Source: Verrucomicrobiota bacterium (lineage in GTDB: Bacteria; Verrucomicrobiota; Verrucomicrobiia; CAIQCK01). From it: a stretch of 64,000 nt of DNA. The position numbers and the translations under genes are program-made. Under the pieces are notes generated by a model. That model made no database searches, had not been told where the DNA came from, and saw only the letters and a list, made by a program, of their open reading frames with translations. The stretch is taken from the NCBI GenBank assembly GCA_016235595.1, contig JACRJX010000026.1:62001-126000 (forward strand), written 5' to 3'. Below, one piece after another: positions 1 through 8,121 of this stretch. Within the stretch, counting starts at the first letter, position 1; each line of letters starts with the position of its first letter.

Positions 1-224
1 ATGCGCTGGGGCTGATTGCGACGGGACAAGAGAGTGGCAAACTCGACGAGATGCTGGATCATTTGGAGCGGCATTTCATGGAGGAGAGCCGGCGGCGGTT
101 GCGGGCGCTGGCGGAATGGCTGCCGAAGTTGATCTACGTGAGTGTCGTGCTTTGGGTTGGCTGGCAAATCCTGCAAATGGGGCGCGGCTACGGCCGGATG
201 CTTTCCGGCGTTTTGGGCGAGTGA
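1..224 (+). CDS. Type II secretion/type IV pilus F-family protein, C-terminal end (partial)
   Basis: The window opens inside this gene. The frame runs from base 3 to a TGA at 222-224 and gives the last 73 residues. The segment GQESGKLDEMLDHL followed by a basic stretch and a hydrophobic helix (WLPKLIYVSVVLWVGWQIL) matches the end of GspF/PilC inner-membrane platform proteins, which assemble pseudopili or type IV pili. The 5' part lies outside the window, so length and domain count cannot be judged. GspF and PilC cannot be told apart from this fragment. Confidence 0.75.
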   Translation, partial: ALGLIATGQESGKLDEMLDHLERHFMEESRRRLRALAEWLPKLIYVSVVLWVGWQILQMGRGYGRMLSGVLGE

Positions 225-274
225 ATTGCCGCGATACAGATGCATCGCCGCGTCACAAGCTCGCACCGCAGAAA

Positions 275-796
275 CTATGCGAGTCGCTTGGCTGCGTTCG
301 GGCTGGCGCTGGCGGCCACGATTTCGCCGAAGTAAACGCGATGATTAGTGCCAAAAAGGCGGATGTCAGGCGTCAGGTTTTCGGCGATAACGTCATTTTT
401 GTGAACGACGCGGCACTCGTAATGCACGACGGCTTCCGCGATCAGCGGCGCTGTGACGGATTGTGCAGGCACGGGAGTGAGTCTGGACTTGGCAAACTTG
501 TCTTCATTGGCGCCAGAGGCGGTGCCCAGGTGCAACAGCTCGTCCGTGAACTCCATCGGGAGCACGTTGATGGTGAATTGATGGGTCTTCTCAATGTTGT
601 TGAAGGTGTGACGATCAGTCTGGATGAGAACGGTAATGATTGGACGGCCCCAGATCAGGCCGCCGGTCAGCCAGGCGACGTTCATCGCGTTTGGCTTGCC
701 GTCCTTGTCCGAAGTGCAGAGCAGCAGGCCAAGTCGGCCCATCACGTGCATTGTCTCTTTCCAGAGGTCAAACGGCTTGATGTCATGCTTCTTCAT
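275..796 (-). CDS. Flavin reductase family (FMN-binding split-barrel) protein
   Basis: This 173-residue soluble protein resembles flavin reductase-like FMN-binding split-barrel proteins, which bind FMN and often supply reduced flavin or act as small oxidoreductases. The N-terminal half (around residues 20-75) carries the usual core: a cytosolic strand, then PNAMNVAWLTGG and the ..VLIQTDRHTFNNIEK stretch. The ATG at 794-796 is chosen because the open frame upstream is low-complexity, Arg-rich and overlaps the nitroreductase gene. It starts only 5 bases after the nitroreductase stop codon, so the two are probably co-transcribed. Substrate unknown. Confidence 0.8.
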   Translation of the reverse strand: MKKHDIKPFDLWKETMHVMGRLGLLLCTSDKDGKPNAMNVAWLTGGLIWGRPIITVLIQTDRHTFNNIEKTHQFTINVLPMEFTDELLHLGTASGANEDKFAKSRLTPVPAQSVTAPLIAEAVVHYECRVVHKNDVIAENLTPDIRLFGTNHRVYFGEIVAASASPNAAKRLA

Positions 797-801
797 CGTT
801 G

Positions 802-1329
802 TTACTTTCGTGCTTGCTCGTCGTGGACGAGATCGGCTAACGGACGCCGTTCGCGGGGCTTGGCCGCCTCCGCAGGGTGTCCGATTGGCAACAGAGCCAC
901 CGGACACCACGAGGCCGGCGCACCCAGCAACTCGCTCACCGCCTGTTGCCCGTAGGCCGCGATCCAGCAGCTTCCCAAACCAAGTGCTGCGGCGGCGAGA
1001 TGCGCGTAGTCGCACGCGATCGTCGCGTCTTCATGACTATAGACTGCCGCGGCGGCTTCGCCAATTTTTTCGCGGTTACGATTGGGGTTGGCGAAAAACA
1101 CCAGTACCACCGGCGCTTGGGCCACGAACATCTGGTTGAAGCACGCTTTGGCCAGTTGCTCCTTCCGTACCGGGTCGCGCACGACGACGACCTCGTAGGC
1201 TTGCGCGTTGAACGCCGACGGCGCGCCGTTAACCGCTTCCAAAATGGTCCGCACCGCGCCGTCGTCCACCGGCTTGTCCTGATATGACCGCACGGAAAAC
1301 CGTGCACGCATGAGATCGAAGAATTCCAT
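802..1329 (-). CDS. Nitroreductase family protein
   Basis: This 175-residue protein has the nitroreductase fold signatures: an N-terminal RARFSVRSYQDKPV (FMN phosphate-binding Arg/Ser region), NGAPSAFNAQAYEVVVV, and a C-terminal LGLGSCWI/LPIGHP segment. Family members are FMN-dependent NAD(P)H oxidoreductases acting on quinones or nitro compounds. The C-terminal GHP-x-x-KPRERRPL is typical of the short single-domain subgroup. It is the first gene of a two-gene unit with the downstream flavin reductase-like protein (5-base gap), a sensible pairing of two flavoproteins. The physiological substrate cannot be read from sequence. Confidence 0.88.
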   Translation of the reverse strand: MEFFDLMRARFSVRSYQDKPVDDGAVRTILEAVNGAPSAFNAQAYEVVVVRDPVRKEQLAKACFNQMFVAQAPVVLVFFANPNRNREKIGEAAAAVYSHEDATIACDYAHLAAAALGLGSCWIAAYGQQAVSELLGAPASWCPVALLPIGHPAEAAKPRERRPLADLVHDEQARK

Positions 1330-1412
1330 CGAGATACTGTCCTTTCGTTGAAAAGAGTGTTAGCGAATCATGGCACTGGCGTCCAGCACACAAGAAGCGG
1401 CGTCAGCCACGC

Positions 1413-2705
1413 TCAGTCCGCGAAGACCAGCGCGGAGGCGTTGGTGGCGGCTTTGACGGCATCGGCAAAGCTGCGCTTTGACGTTTGCGGATGCTTAAGT
1501 CTGCTGGCGACCGCGGGCTGTGATTCCAACAACGCCAGCGCGTAGGCGCTCTTGACGGCGAAGTTGACGTTCTGTGGAAGCGATCCGGTTTGCTGGTAGG
1601 TGACGGACTCGGTCATGCGCAGGGTGATGATGCCGATGACGTTGCCGCGTTCGTTGATGAGTGCGCCGCCGGAGTTGCCGGGCTGGGTGGCGACGTTGAC
1701 TTGGAAGTATCGGGGGTCGTCCTCCATCCCGACGAGGCTGTTGATCTTGCCATCGGTGAGCTTGGGAGCGGTGCCTTGCAGGTGGATATTGGGGAAACCG
1801 ACGGTGAAGACTGCGTCGCCCAGTTTCGCATCACGGCTTGCGGCCAGGGGCAATGGCTTGAACGAGCCGTTGGCCTTGAGCAGAGCGACATCGTTGGCTT
1901 TGTCGGCGGTGACCAGTTGTGCTGGAAAGTTGCCGGCATCGGTACGGATGATGATGCGTGTCGCGTCGCGGACAACGTGGAAGTTGGTGACGAAGAAACC
2001 GTCTTCGGTGATGAAAAAACCGGAGCCGGAGGCCCGTGTCGGCGCGCCGCGGCTCTTGCGAAACTCGTCAGCGCGACGGCGTGCTTCTTCAATCTCGGCG
2101 GGCGTCATGCGCAGCGAGATCTCCCGGATGCTTTCACGAGCTGGCTGGATGCCTTGAAGGGCGGCAAGACGAAGCCACTTGTAGGCTTCGACATAGTCCT
2201 GTTGCACGCCGCGACCTTGGGCAAGGGCGTTGCCGAAGTTACGCTGGCCTATGGGCAGACCTTGTTCGGCGGCTTTGCGAAACCACCGGGCTGCCTCGGC
2301 GCGATCCACCGGCACGCCGCGGCCTTGATCATACATCGCGCCAACATTGTTCTGGCCGAGCGGCAGGCCCTGCTCGGCGGCCTTGCGATACCACTTCAGC
2401 GCCTCGCCATAGTTCACAGAGGTTCCATGACCTTGCTCATACATGTAGCCCAGTTCTGACTGCGCGGGAGCGAAACCTTGTTCAGCGGATTTCTGTAACC
2501 ACCGTATGCCTTCGGAATTGTTCTGCGGCACGCCTTCGCCTCGAACATGACGCAGTCCGAGTTTGAACTGCGCCTCGGCATTGCCTTGAGCGGCCTTGGC
2601 CGACAGTTCGGCGAAGTCCGTAAGCTGCGCGTGGGTGTTGATAGCAAGCAGGCTTGCAAACAACACGCTGGCGACGAAAGATGACCCGTGGAACTTGCGG
2701 TGCAT
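1413..2705 (-). CDS. Secreted Sel1-repeat / HtrA-like trypsin protease
   Basis: This 430-residue protein has a signal peptide (about residues 1-26), four Sel1-type TPR repeats (about 40-185, with A-x-x-G-x-x-Y and WxRKAAEQG motifs), and a C-terminal trypsin-like domain. The apparent catalytic triad is His243 (NFHVV), Asp272 (NDVALL) and Ser345 (GNSGGA). There is no PDZ domain. Sel1 repeats usually mediate protein interaction, so this looks like a periplasmic protease whose target recognition is done by the repeats. It starts 6 bases after the stop of the large oxidoreductase gene, so it may be read through from that promoter, though no functional link is evident. Confidence 0.9.
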   Translation of the reverse strand: MHRKFHGSSFVASVLFASLLAINTHAQLTDFAELSAKAAQGNAEAQFKLGLRHVRGEGVPQNNSEGIRWLQKSAEQGFAPAQSELGYMYEQGHGTSVNYGEALKWYRKAAEQGLPLGQNNVGAMYDQGRGVPVDRAEAARWFRKAAEQGLPIGQRNFGNALAQGRGVQQDYVEAYKWLRLAALQGIQPARESIREISLRMTPAEIEEARRRADEFRKSRGAPTRASGSGFFITEDGFFVTNFHVVRDATRIIIRTDAGNFPAQLVTADKANDVALLKANGSFKPLPLAASRDAKLGDAVFTVGFPNIHLQGTAPKLTDGKINSLVGMEDDPRYFQVNVATQPGNSGGALINERGNVIGIITLRMTESVTYQQTGSLPQNVNFAVKSAYALALLESQPAVASRLKHPQTSKRSFADAVKAATNASALVFAD

Positions 2706-2711
2706 GGAAGG

Positions 2712-5700
2712 CTACCGGGTTGCTTTCAGGTCCGCGACAGGCTCAGGCGCGGGAGCTGGTTTGACATTGGGCGGCATCGCTTCGAGTCGCTGAAGCAGTT
2801 CGGCGGCGCGACTGCGCGCCTGTTCCATCTTCGGATAGCGCACGTCGCGATAGCCGGTGACTTGTGAGGGGAGCCGCAGGAGTTCAAGCCACGTCTTGTA
2901 GGTCTCGGGATCGTGGTAAAAGAACTTCGCGCAGAGGTCGCAATACCAGTCGCGGAAGTCTTTCTCATGTTTGTGCCAGCGAGGCAGGACGCGGCGCATG
3001 ACCTTGAGGTGGCGCATGGCGCGCATCTGCCATTGTTTGCCGCGCATATCGAACTCGATCTGAAGGCCGAGCACATCGAAGTGCGGGCGATTGATGTGGC
3101 TGTAACGAATGCGGTCGCCGCGCGCCGGGTCCACGTCGTAGCGGGCGCGGTCGCGGCGGTGCTTTTCCTCGCTGGTCAGAAGGTGGGCGACATAGATCTC
3201 GTCCTTGATGATCATCGCGCGGTGCAGGTTGCAGATCGCCGCCTTGGTGGCTTCGAATGCATGCTCGGCTTTGTCGAGGACATGGATGGCCTTGACCTGT
3301 TCGATGAATCTCTTCGCATAGGCGACGCCGTCATATTGGATGAGGTCGTAAACGCGCAGCGCGAGGTCGCGCAACGAGTCCACATCCACGCGGATATGCT
3401 CGGCGGCGCGCGCAACGAGATCGCGGTAGGCGGCGGCAAGCGTCGCGCCGCTGCGCCGGGTGCGCGAGAGGATATCGGCCTTGTCAGCAACTACTTCTTC
3501 GTAGGTGGCGCGTTTTTCAACGGCCTCAAGCTGGCCGGCGGCGGCGGCGACTTCGGCGGGTGCGACGGCGAGTTTGCGGCCGACGTGGAAAGCCTTGAGG
3601 TTCTCATCGCCGACGCCGCCGACAGTGGCGCGGATGGCCCAATCAATATGTTCCAGCGACAGCGGCAGCAGGCCACGCTGGTAGGCAATCCCGAGCATGA
3701 TCACGTTGGCGTAGAGTTGAGTGCCGAAAAGCCGTTCGCTGACCTCACTGACGTTGTAGCCAAAGTAGGCGTCGCGGCGCGTGTAGCGGCGGATGGTTTC
3801 CTCCAGTTCGGTGGGGTCGAAATCGTTGTGGCCCAGCAACGTCAGAATCGTGGGCTGTTTGTGTGTGTTGACGATGGCAGTTGTGTGGTCGGGGCTGCCA
3901 ACACGCTGCGGGACTTGCGGGTCCAGCGAGCGGACGGCCTCAAGGATGTCCACGCCGAGGATGAGATCGGCCTTGCCGTAAGGGATGACGTTGGAGCTGT
4001 GGTTGGAGCCGCGCGGTTTGAGCGTGATCTGCGAATAAACACCGCCGTTGCGGATGGCGAGGCCCTTTTTGTCGCAGAAGAGCACGTCGTAGCCTTGCTT
4101 GTGGGCGGCGCGAACGAGGGTGGCAGTAGAGAGACCGATGCCCATGCCGCCGACGCCGGCGAGGTAAATGCGGTAGGGCCTGTTCAGCGGGGGCACCGTG
4201 GGCGATGGAATGTTTTGTAGATTGAGCTTGTCGAGTTGCGACGGTGGTTTCTGTCGGCGCAGGATGGTGACTTCCTCAAACGACGGACACGCTTTGATCT
4301 TGGTGCAGGCACCGTCGGAGACGCACCAGGAGAAATCCGTTTGCACCTTGGTGCCATAAGGCGAGTCCGTGACCGTCAATCCGGGGCAGCCGGTGGCCCG
4401 AGTGCATTCGAGGCAGAACTCGCAGACCTCGGGAGTCACGTTGATGAAGCTCTTGCGCGGCAGGAACCCCTTTTGCCGCAGCGTGGCGCGTTCCTTGCTG
4501 GCCTCGCGACGATAGTGGGTGATGCCGCACTCCTTGTCGGCAATGACAACCTTGACGCCCGGTCTTAGAATGGTTTCCTCCAGCAGCTCCTTCCACTGCA
4601 AGCGGTAGGCGGGGTTGGCGCGCACGACCTCGGTGTGACCGTCGCGTCCTGACAGTAATCCTTCCACGATGCGGTCAATGCTTTGCTGGAATGTCTCCTC
4701 GCCCATCAGCCCACGCGAGAGTCCCGGCGTGGTCTGATGGCCGGTCATGGCGGTGGTTCCATTGTCGAGGATGATGTAGGTGATGTCCTGGCTGTTCTTG
4801 AGCGAGTTGGAGATGGCAGTGACGCCGCTGTGGAAAAATGTCGAGTCGCCCATGAAGACGACCTGCTTGTTCGTGATAAACGGGTCAATGCCCGCGCCGG
4901 TGGCGCCGCCGAGGCCCATGCCGCTGTAGTTGTGCATCAGTTCGCTCGTCGGCTCGAACATCAACATCGTGTAGCAGCCGGTGTCGCCGTGAAACACCAA
5001 GTCCACCGGTGGGCAGCCGTGCTTGCGGTCCATGTAGTCGGCGTCGCGGAACTGCTTCCTGACCTCCATGAGCACGCTGGCCGAGTCGCGGTGGGGACAG
5101 CCGGGACAGAATGTCGGCGAGCGCGGAATGATATGGATATCGAACGCGGCCGTGCGTCGCAACAGGTCAAGCTCGGCCTCGATTTTCGCACGATTCACGC
5201 GAACAGCCGGGGCGTTCAACTCCAGCAGCAGCGGAGCGATTCTTTCGAGGACGATGGACGGGTTAAGACCGCGAAGGGCGGGGATTCCGTCGCCATGAGG
5301 GAACTGTTTTCCCCACAATGCCGGCCGCTGGAACGCCGCATCGCGCTGAGCGCGCTCGGTGAGAATGGCAGCGATTTGCTCCTCCAGGAAACCGCGCCGT
5401 TCTTCGATGACGACAATGTGTTTCACTTGCGCGGCGAATCTCGCGACCAGTTCGGCGTCAAGCGGATAGGTGAGGCCCAGCTTGAGCAGCGGCATCTGAT
5501 CGGCTGCGCCAAGGTCCTCCAGCGCGTGTTGCAGGTAATTGTAAGACTGGCCTGCGGTGACAAAGCCGATCTCATAGCGGCCGTTCGGATGGGGACCGGG
5601 CAACAGCAGCTTGTTCACACCATGACGGCGCGCGCTCTCGATGAGCCGCTGGGTGCGCAGCGGAAGATCCTTTTCTTTGTGCCAAGTGTGCGGTGGCAAC

Positions 5701-6359
5701 AGCACCATGTCGTTGACGCGCAGTTTGGCTGTGTCAAGCGTGGTGCGGTGATGGGTGTTGATCTCAGGGTAACGGTGAGGCCGCGTTTCGACGGAGCCGC
5801 CTCCATCCATCTGATTGGTGGTGACCAGATAGGCGACGTACAGCTCCGCTTCGCGGGAAAGTTTGAAGGCGAGGTCAATCCAATCCTTCTGCTCCTGCAC
5901 GGTTGCAGGTTCGAGCACGGGCGTCATGAGATGCTTGCAGATGAAACGCGAGTCGGTGGGGACCTGTGTGGATTCGCTCCAAGGATCGTCGCCGATGACG
6001 AACACCGCGCCGCCCTCGGGGTGCGCGCCGGCCATGTTGCCGAGGGCGAGCGCGTCGCTGGCGACGTGGGTGCCGACGCTCTTGAACGCGGCAATGCCGC
6101 GGAGACCGGCCATTTGAGAGCCGTTGAGCATCGCGACGGCGTGGGCTTCGTTGTTGGCGATGGTGGCGCGGATGCCGTGTTCCCGGAGAAGCTCGCCTAC
6201 GGCCTCGGCCGCATCGAAAAAGTTGGCCACAGGGGAACCGGGATAACCGGTCAACAGGTGCGTGCCGCCCTCTACTTCGAGACAGCCTTTCACCAAAAGC
6301 TCGTTGCCGGTAAATACCTCGGTGCCACTTTCCCTCAAGAAGCGGGGGTCAGCTTTCAT
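2712..6359 (-). CDS. Fused indolepyruvate:ferredoxin oxidoreductase (IorA/IorB type)
   Basis: This 1215-residue protein is of the long fused type that oxidatively decarboxylates aryl-pyruvates (or related 2-oxoacids) to acyl-CoA using TPP and ferredoxin. Visible domains: an N-terminal pyrimidine-binding domain with GYPGSP (about 38-43); a TPP-binding domain with CPGC (about 418-421) and GDSTFFHSG (about 504-512); a cysteine-rich segment (CEFCLEC near 646 and two further clusters to about 690); and a gamma domain with GVGGMG (about 735-740). A long C-terminal region matches what is usually found in bacterial fused enzymes. The ATG at 6357-6359 is preferred because residues upstream look non-coding. 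An AT-rich palindrome lies in the divergent spacer. Confidence 0.9.
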   Translation of the reverse strand: MKADPRFLRESGTEVFTGNELLVKGCLEVEGGTHLLTGYPGSPVANFFDAAEAVGELLREHGIRATIANNEAHAVAMLNGSQMAGLRGIAAFKSVGTHVASDALALGNMAGAHPEGGAVFVIGDDPWSESTQVPTDSRFICKHLMTPVLEPATVQEQKDWIDLAFKLSREAELYVAYLVTTNQMDGGGSVETRPHRYPEINTHHRTTLDTAKLRVNDMVLLPPHTWHKEKDLPLRTQRLIESARRHGVNKLLLPGPHPNGRYEIGFVTAGQSYNYLQHALEDLGAADQMPLLKLGLTYPLDAELVARFAAQVKHIVVIEERRGFLEEQIAAILTERAQRDAAFQRPALWGKQFPHGDGIPALRGLNPSIVLERIAPLLLELNAPAVRVNRAKIEAELDLLRRTAAFDIHIIPRSPTFCPGCPHRDSASVLMEVRKQFRDADYMDRKHGCPPVDLVFHGDTGCYTMLMFEPTSELMHNYSGMGLGGATGAGIDPFITNKQVVFMGDSTFFHSGVTAISNSLKNSQDITYIILDNGTTAMTGHQTTPGLSRGLMGEETFQQSIDRIVEGLLSGRDGHTEVVRANPAYRLQWKELLEETILRPGVKVVIADKECGITHYRREASKERATLRQKGFLPRKSFINVTPEVCEFCLECTRATGCPGLTVTDSPYGTKVQTDFSWCVSDGACTKIKACPSFEEVTILRRQKPPSQLDKLNLQNIPSPTVPPLNRPYRIYLAGVGGMGIGLSTATLVRAAHKQGYDVLFCDKKGLAIRNGGVYSQITLKPRGSNHSSNVIPYGKADLILGVDILEAVRSLDPQVPQRVGSPDHTTAIVNTHKQPTILTLLGHNDFDPTELEETIRRYTRRDAYFGYNVSEVSERLFGTQLYANVIMLGIAYQRGLLPLSLEHIDWAIRATVGGVGDENLKAFHVGRKLAVAPAEVAAAAGQLEAVEKRATYEEVVADKADILSRTRRSGATLAAAYRDLVARAAEHIRVDVDSLRDLALRVYDLIQYDGVAYAKRFIEQVKAIHVLDKAEHAFEATKAAICNLHRAMIIKDEIYVAHLLTSEEKHRRDRARYDVDPARGDRIRYSHINRPHFDVLGLQIEFDMRGKQWQMRAMRHLKVMRRVLPRWHKHEKDFRDWYCDLCAKFFYHDPETYKTWLELLRLPSQVTGYRDVRYPKMEQARSRAAELLQRLEAMPPNVKPAPAPEPVADLKATR

Positions 6360-6464
6360 GCTGATGCCGACTTTAGCAGCGGGAGGGTTCCTTCGCCAGC
6401 TTTTGTTGGAAAGCCTGATGTGGGTCGAACTCGGAACTTGTCGCGACAGCCCAGTCACAGTAAG

Positions 6465-6481
6465 AATAACAAATTGTTATT
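6465..6481. promoter_or_regulatory. AT-rich perfect palindrome, candidate operator
   Basis: The sequence AATAACAA-A-TTGTTATT is an 8-bp perfect inverted repeat around a single base. It sits in the 125-base divergent spacer between the indolepyruvate oxidoreductase gene and the small membrane protein gene, ending 3 bases before the latter's ATG. Its AT content stands out against the GC-rich surroundings. It could be a repressor site; the binding protein is unknown. Confidence 0.4.
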
Positions 6482-6484
6482 TTA

Positions 6485-6874
6485 ATGAGACCGCATCGAG
6501 GAAACCTGATTCTGATCATCGGCATCCTGAGCTTGCTGTTGGAGGCGGCCAGCATGGTCTTGGCTGCGTTGGGTGTGAAGATATTTTGCGACCCAATGAA
6601 GCCGGCAGGCAGCGGGAGTGCATTCCTTCAAGCATTGGGGGTGAGCGTCGTTGGCAGCGTGTTCGGTTTCCTGGCGTGGTGGATGGCCCGGGAGGATATC
6701 CACAAGATGCGCGTGGGAAGGATGGACCGTGCTGGCGGCGTGCGGACCCGTGCTGGGCGCATCTGTGGAATCAGCGGCGTGGCGGTTGCCGCCGCGGTCG
6801 TATTCATGACGACGATCCTGTGGTTGCTGATTGACATGCCGGGGTCCGACGGCGTGCCGAGATGGTTCAGGTAG
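6485..6874 (+). CDS. Small DUF4190-like membrane protein
   Basis: This 129-residue protein starts MRPHRGNLILIIGILSLL and has hydrophobic segments at about 8-32, 45-63 and 92-115. Between the second and third lies a conserved loop: D-I-x-K-M-x-x-G-x-MD...G-x-x-x-x-GRICG. The same layout recurs in the 88-residue protein encoded at 7574-7840, so the two are paralogues. The loop and helices fit DUF4190-type small membrane proteins, for which no biochemical role is established. Compared with the paralogue it has an extra about 30-residue insertion after the first helix. Confidence 0.75.
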   Translation: MRPHRGNLILIIGILSLLLEAASMVLAALGVKIFCDPMKPAGSGSAFLQALGVSVVGSVFGFLAWWMAREDIHKMRVGRMDRAGGVRTRAGRICGISGVAVAAAVVFMTTILWLLIDMPGSDGVPRWFR

Positions 6875-6928
6875 TCGCGGGCGGGCGCTTGAGCACCGAC
6901 GGGGCGTCATCGGAGGGAACGCGTCGGA

Positions 6929-7441
6929 TTACTTGAAGAGAGGAGCGCGGCGTGGCGCGGCGGGGGGCGGGACACTTTTCAATTTGAGGTCGCCGCGGCG
7001 TGCGACGGCCACGTGAACGGACTGGCCCTGGTCTTTTGCGTAGATGACGCTCTCGATGCGGTAGGTTGTGTGTTTGGAGGCGATGGCATCGGCGACTCTT
7101 TTGACTGTCGCGAGATTGGTCAGGCGGATCTTCACCGTCTGGATGCCTTCGGAGAGGCGCGGGATTATCAGCGTCTCCTTGCTGACGCCGCTGCCGATGT
7201 AGCGCAGGTTGAGGTATATCTTGTGCTCGCCGCCTTCGATCGTTAGCGGCTCGGACAGCCGGTTCTGGATGCGGAAGGTGAAGACAGCAGAGGTTTCCAA
7301 CACGGTGATGCCTTCGAGCTGGAGATCAACGAGCCGCAAGTCCACATTCTCCTCGACACGGTTCGTGGCACACGCGCCAAGGAAGCTGGCGAGCGCGACG
7401 GAAAGAAGGAACGCGGGGACGAGTCTGCATCTAAGGTTCAT
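6929..7441 (-). CDS. LEA type 2 (WHy domain) family lipoprotein
   Basis: This 170-residue protein starts at ATG 7439-7441 and has a lipoprotein signal ending in LGAC with the acylated Cys at residue 24. Residues about 35-145 form a WHy/LEA-14 type domain (VDLRLVDLQLEGITVLETSAVF, split here by ETS into strands, followed by NRLSEPLTIEGG). Related proteins are envelope-anchored and linked to desiccation or stress tolerance, but function in bacteria is largely unproven. It lies convergent to or between the two DUF4190-like genes, on the opposite strand. Confidence 0.8.
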   Translation of the reverse strand: MNLRCRLVPAFLLSVALASFLGACATNRVEENVDLRLVDLQLEGITVLETSAVFTFRIQNRLSEPLTIEGGEHKIYLNLRYIGSGVSKETLIIPRLSEGIQTVKIRLTNLATVKRVADAIASKHTTYRIESVIYAKDQGQSVHVAVARRGDLKLKSVPPPAAPRRAPLFK

Positions 7442-7573
7442 GACAGTGTGAGTGTTGCGGAAAATGGCGCAGATTGCGAGCCGGGAGGAGCATTTCTTTG
7501 CGCCGCAGGGCTGCCATTCGGTGCTTGCAGTGATGGCGGTGGCGCAGTAGAAACGCGTAACGGAGTCATACCT

Positions 7574-7840
7574 ATGAAGCCTCATCGCGGAACTCTTATC
7601 CTGGTTTTCGGCATCCTCAGCCTGGTGTTTTGCGCGCCACTGGGCATCGTTGCATGGATCATGGGCAACGGTGATCTCAAGCAAATGGATGCTGGAACGA
7701 TGGATCCCAGCGGCCGCAGCAACACCAACGCCGGCCGCATCTGTGGCATCATCGGCACCGTGCTCTTGATCCTTGGCATTGTGTTCTTGGTCGGCGCGAT
7801 GATTCTTGCCATAATTATCCCCTTGCTTGCGCATTCTTGA
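7574..7840 (+). CDS. Small DUF4190-like membrane protein (paralogue)
   Basis: This 88-residue protein starts MKPHRGTLILVFGILSLV. It has two transmembrane helices (about 8-30 and 58-84) joined by a loop with GDLKQMDAGTMDPSGRSNT and GRICGIIG. It matches the protein encoded at 6485-6874 in both helices and loop and has the usual short length for DUF4190 proteins. The ATG at 7574 is chosen because the frame upstream overlaps the start region of the lipoprotein gene and looks non-coding. A hairpin about 47 bases downstream may end the transcript. Confidence 0.8.
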   Translation: MKPHRGTLILVFGILSLVFCAPLGIVAWIMGNGDLKQMDAGTMDPSGRSNTNAGRICGIIGTVLLILGIVFLVGAMILAIIIPLLAHS

Positions 7841-7886
7841 TGCGACGACAGTGCGGCAACCTTTTGAGTAAGTGGGGATGTGTAAA

Positions 7887-7919
7887 GCGAGGGAGCGGTG
7901 TGAAAAACCGCTCCCTCGC
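7887..7919. terminator. Hairpin downstream of small membrane protein gene
   Basis: A perfect 12-bp stem (GCGAGGGAGCGG at 7887-7898 with its complement at 7908-7919) encloses a 9-base loop. It lies 47 bases after the plus-strand stop at 7840. Only a short TGCTTT follows, so it is a plausible but weak rho-independent terminator. Confidence 0.45.
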
Positions 7920-8039
7920 CTGCTTTGAAGTAGCGGCGGAAGGGGCAGAGGGCATTCAGCGGTTCGCGGTGCCATCTTCTGCGCAGGCTGAGCCTCATCC
8001 GTTCCGATTTAGGAAATCCGGGCGAGGATGACCTGCTCT

Positions 8040-8075
8040 AAAAGACGCAGGCCGCGACACTCGTCGCGGCCTGCG
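8040..8075 (-). terminator. Rho-independent terminator of the Gfo/Idh-xylA operon
   Basis: A perfect 13-bp GC-rich stem (8046-8058 with 8063-8075) has a 4-base loop. Read on the minus strand it is followed by TCTTTT, and it lies 46 bases beyond the stop of the oxidoreductase gene at 8122. This is a classic intrinsic terminator arrangement. Confidence 0.75.
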
Positions 8076-8121
8076 CTGCGAACTACCGGGTTGGCCCCAG
8101 TAGCAACAAGTTACTTATCGG

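Noticed and set aside
2913-6485. Long plus-strand open frames opposite the indolepyruvate oxidoreductase gene
   Set aside because: They are mirror frames of a gene with high GC at third codon positions; their residues show no domain motif, while the minus strand has clear TPP and cysteine motifs.
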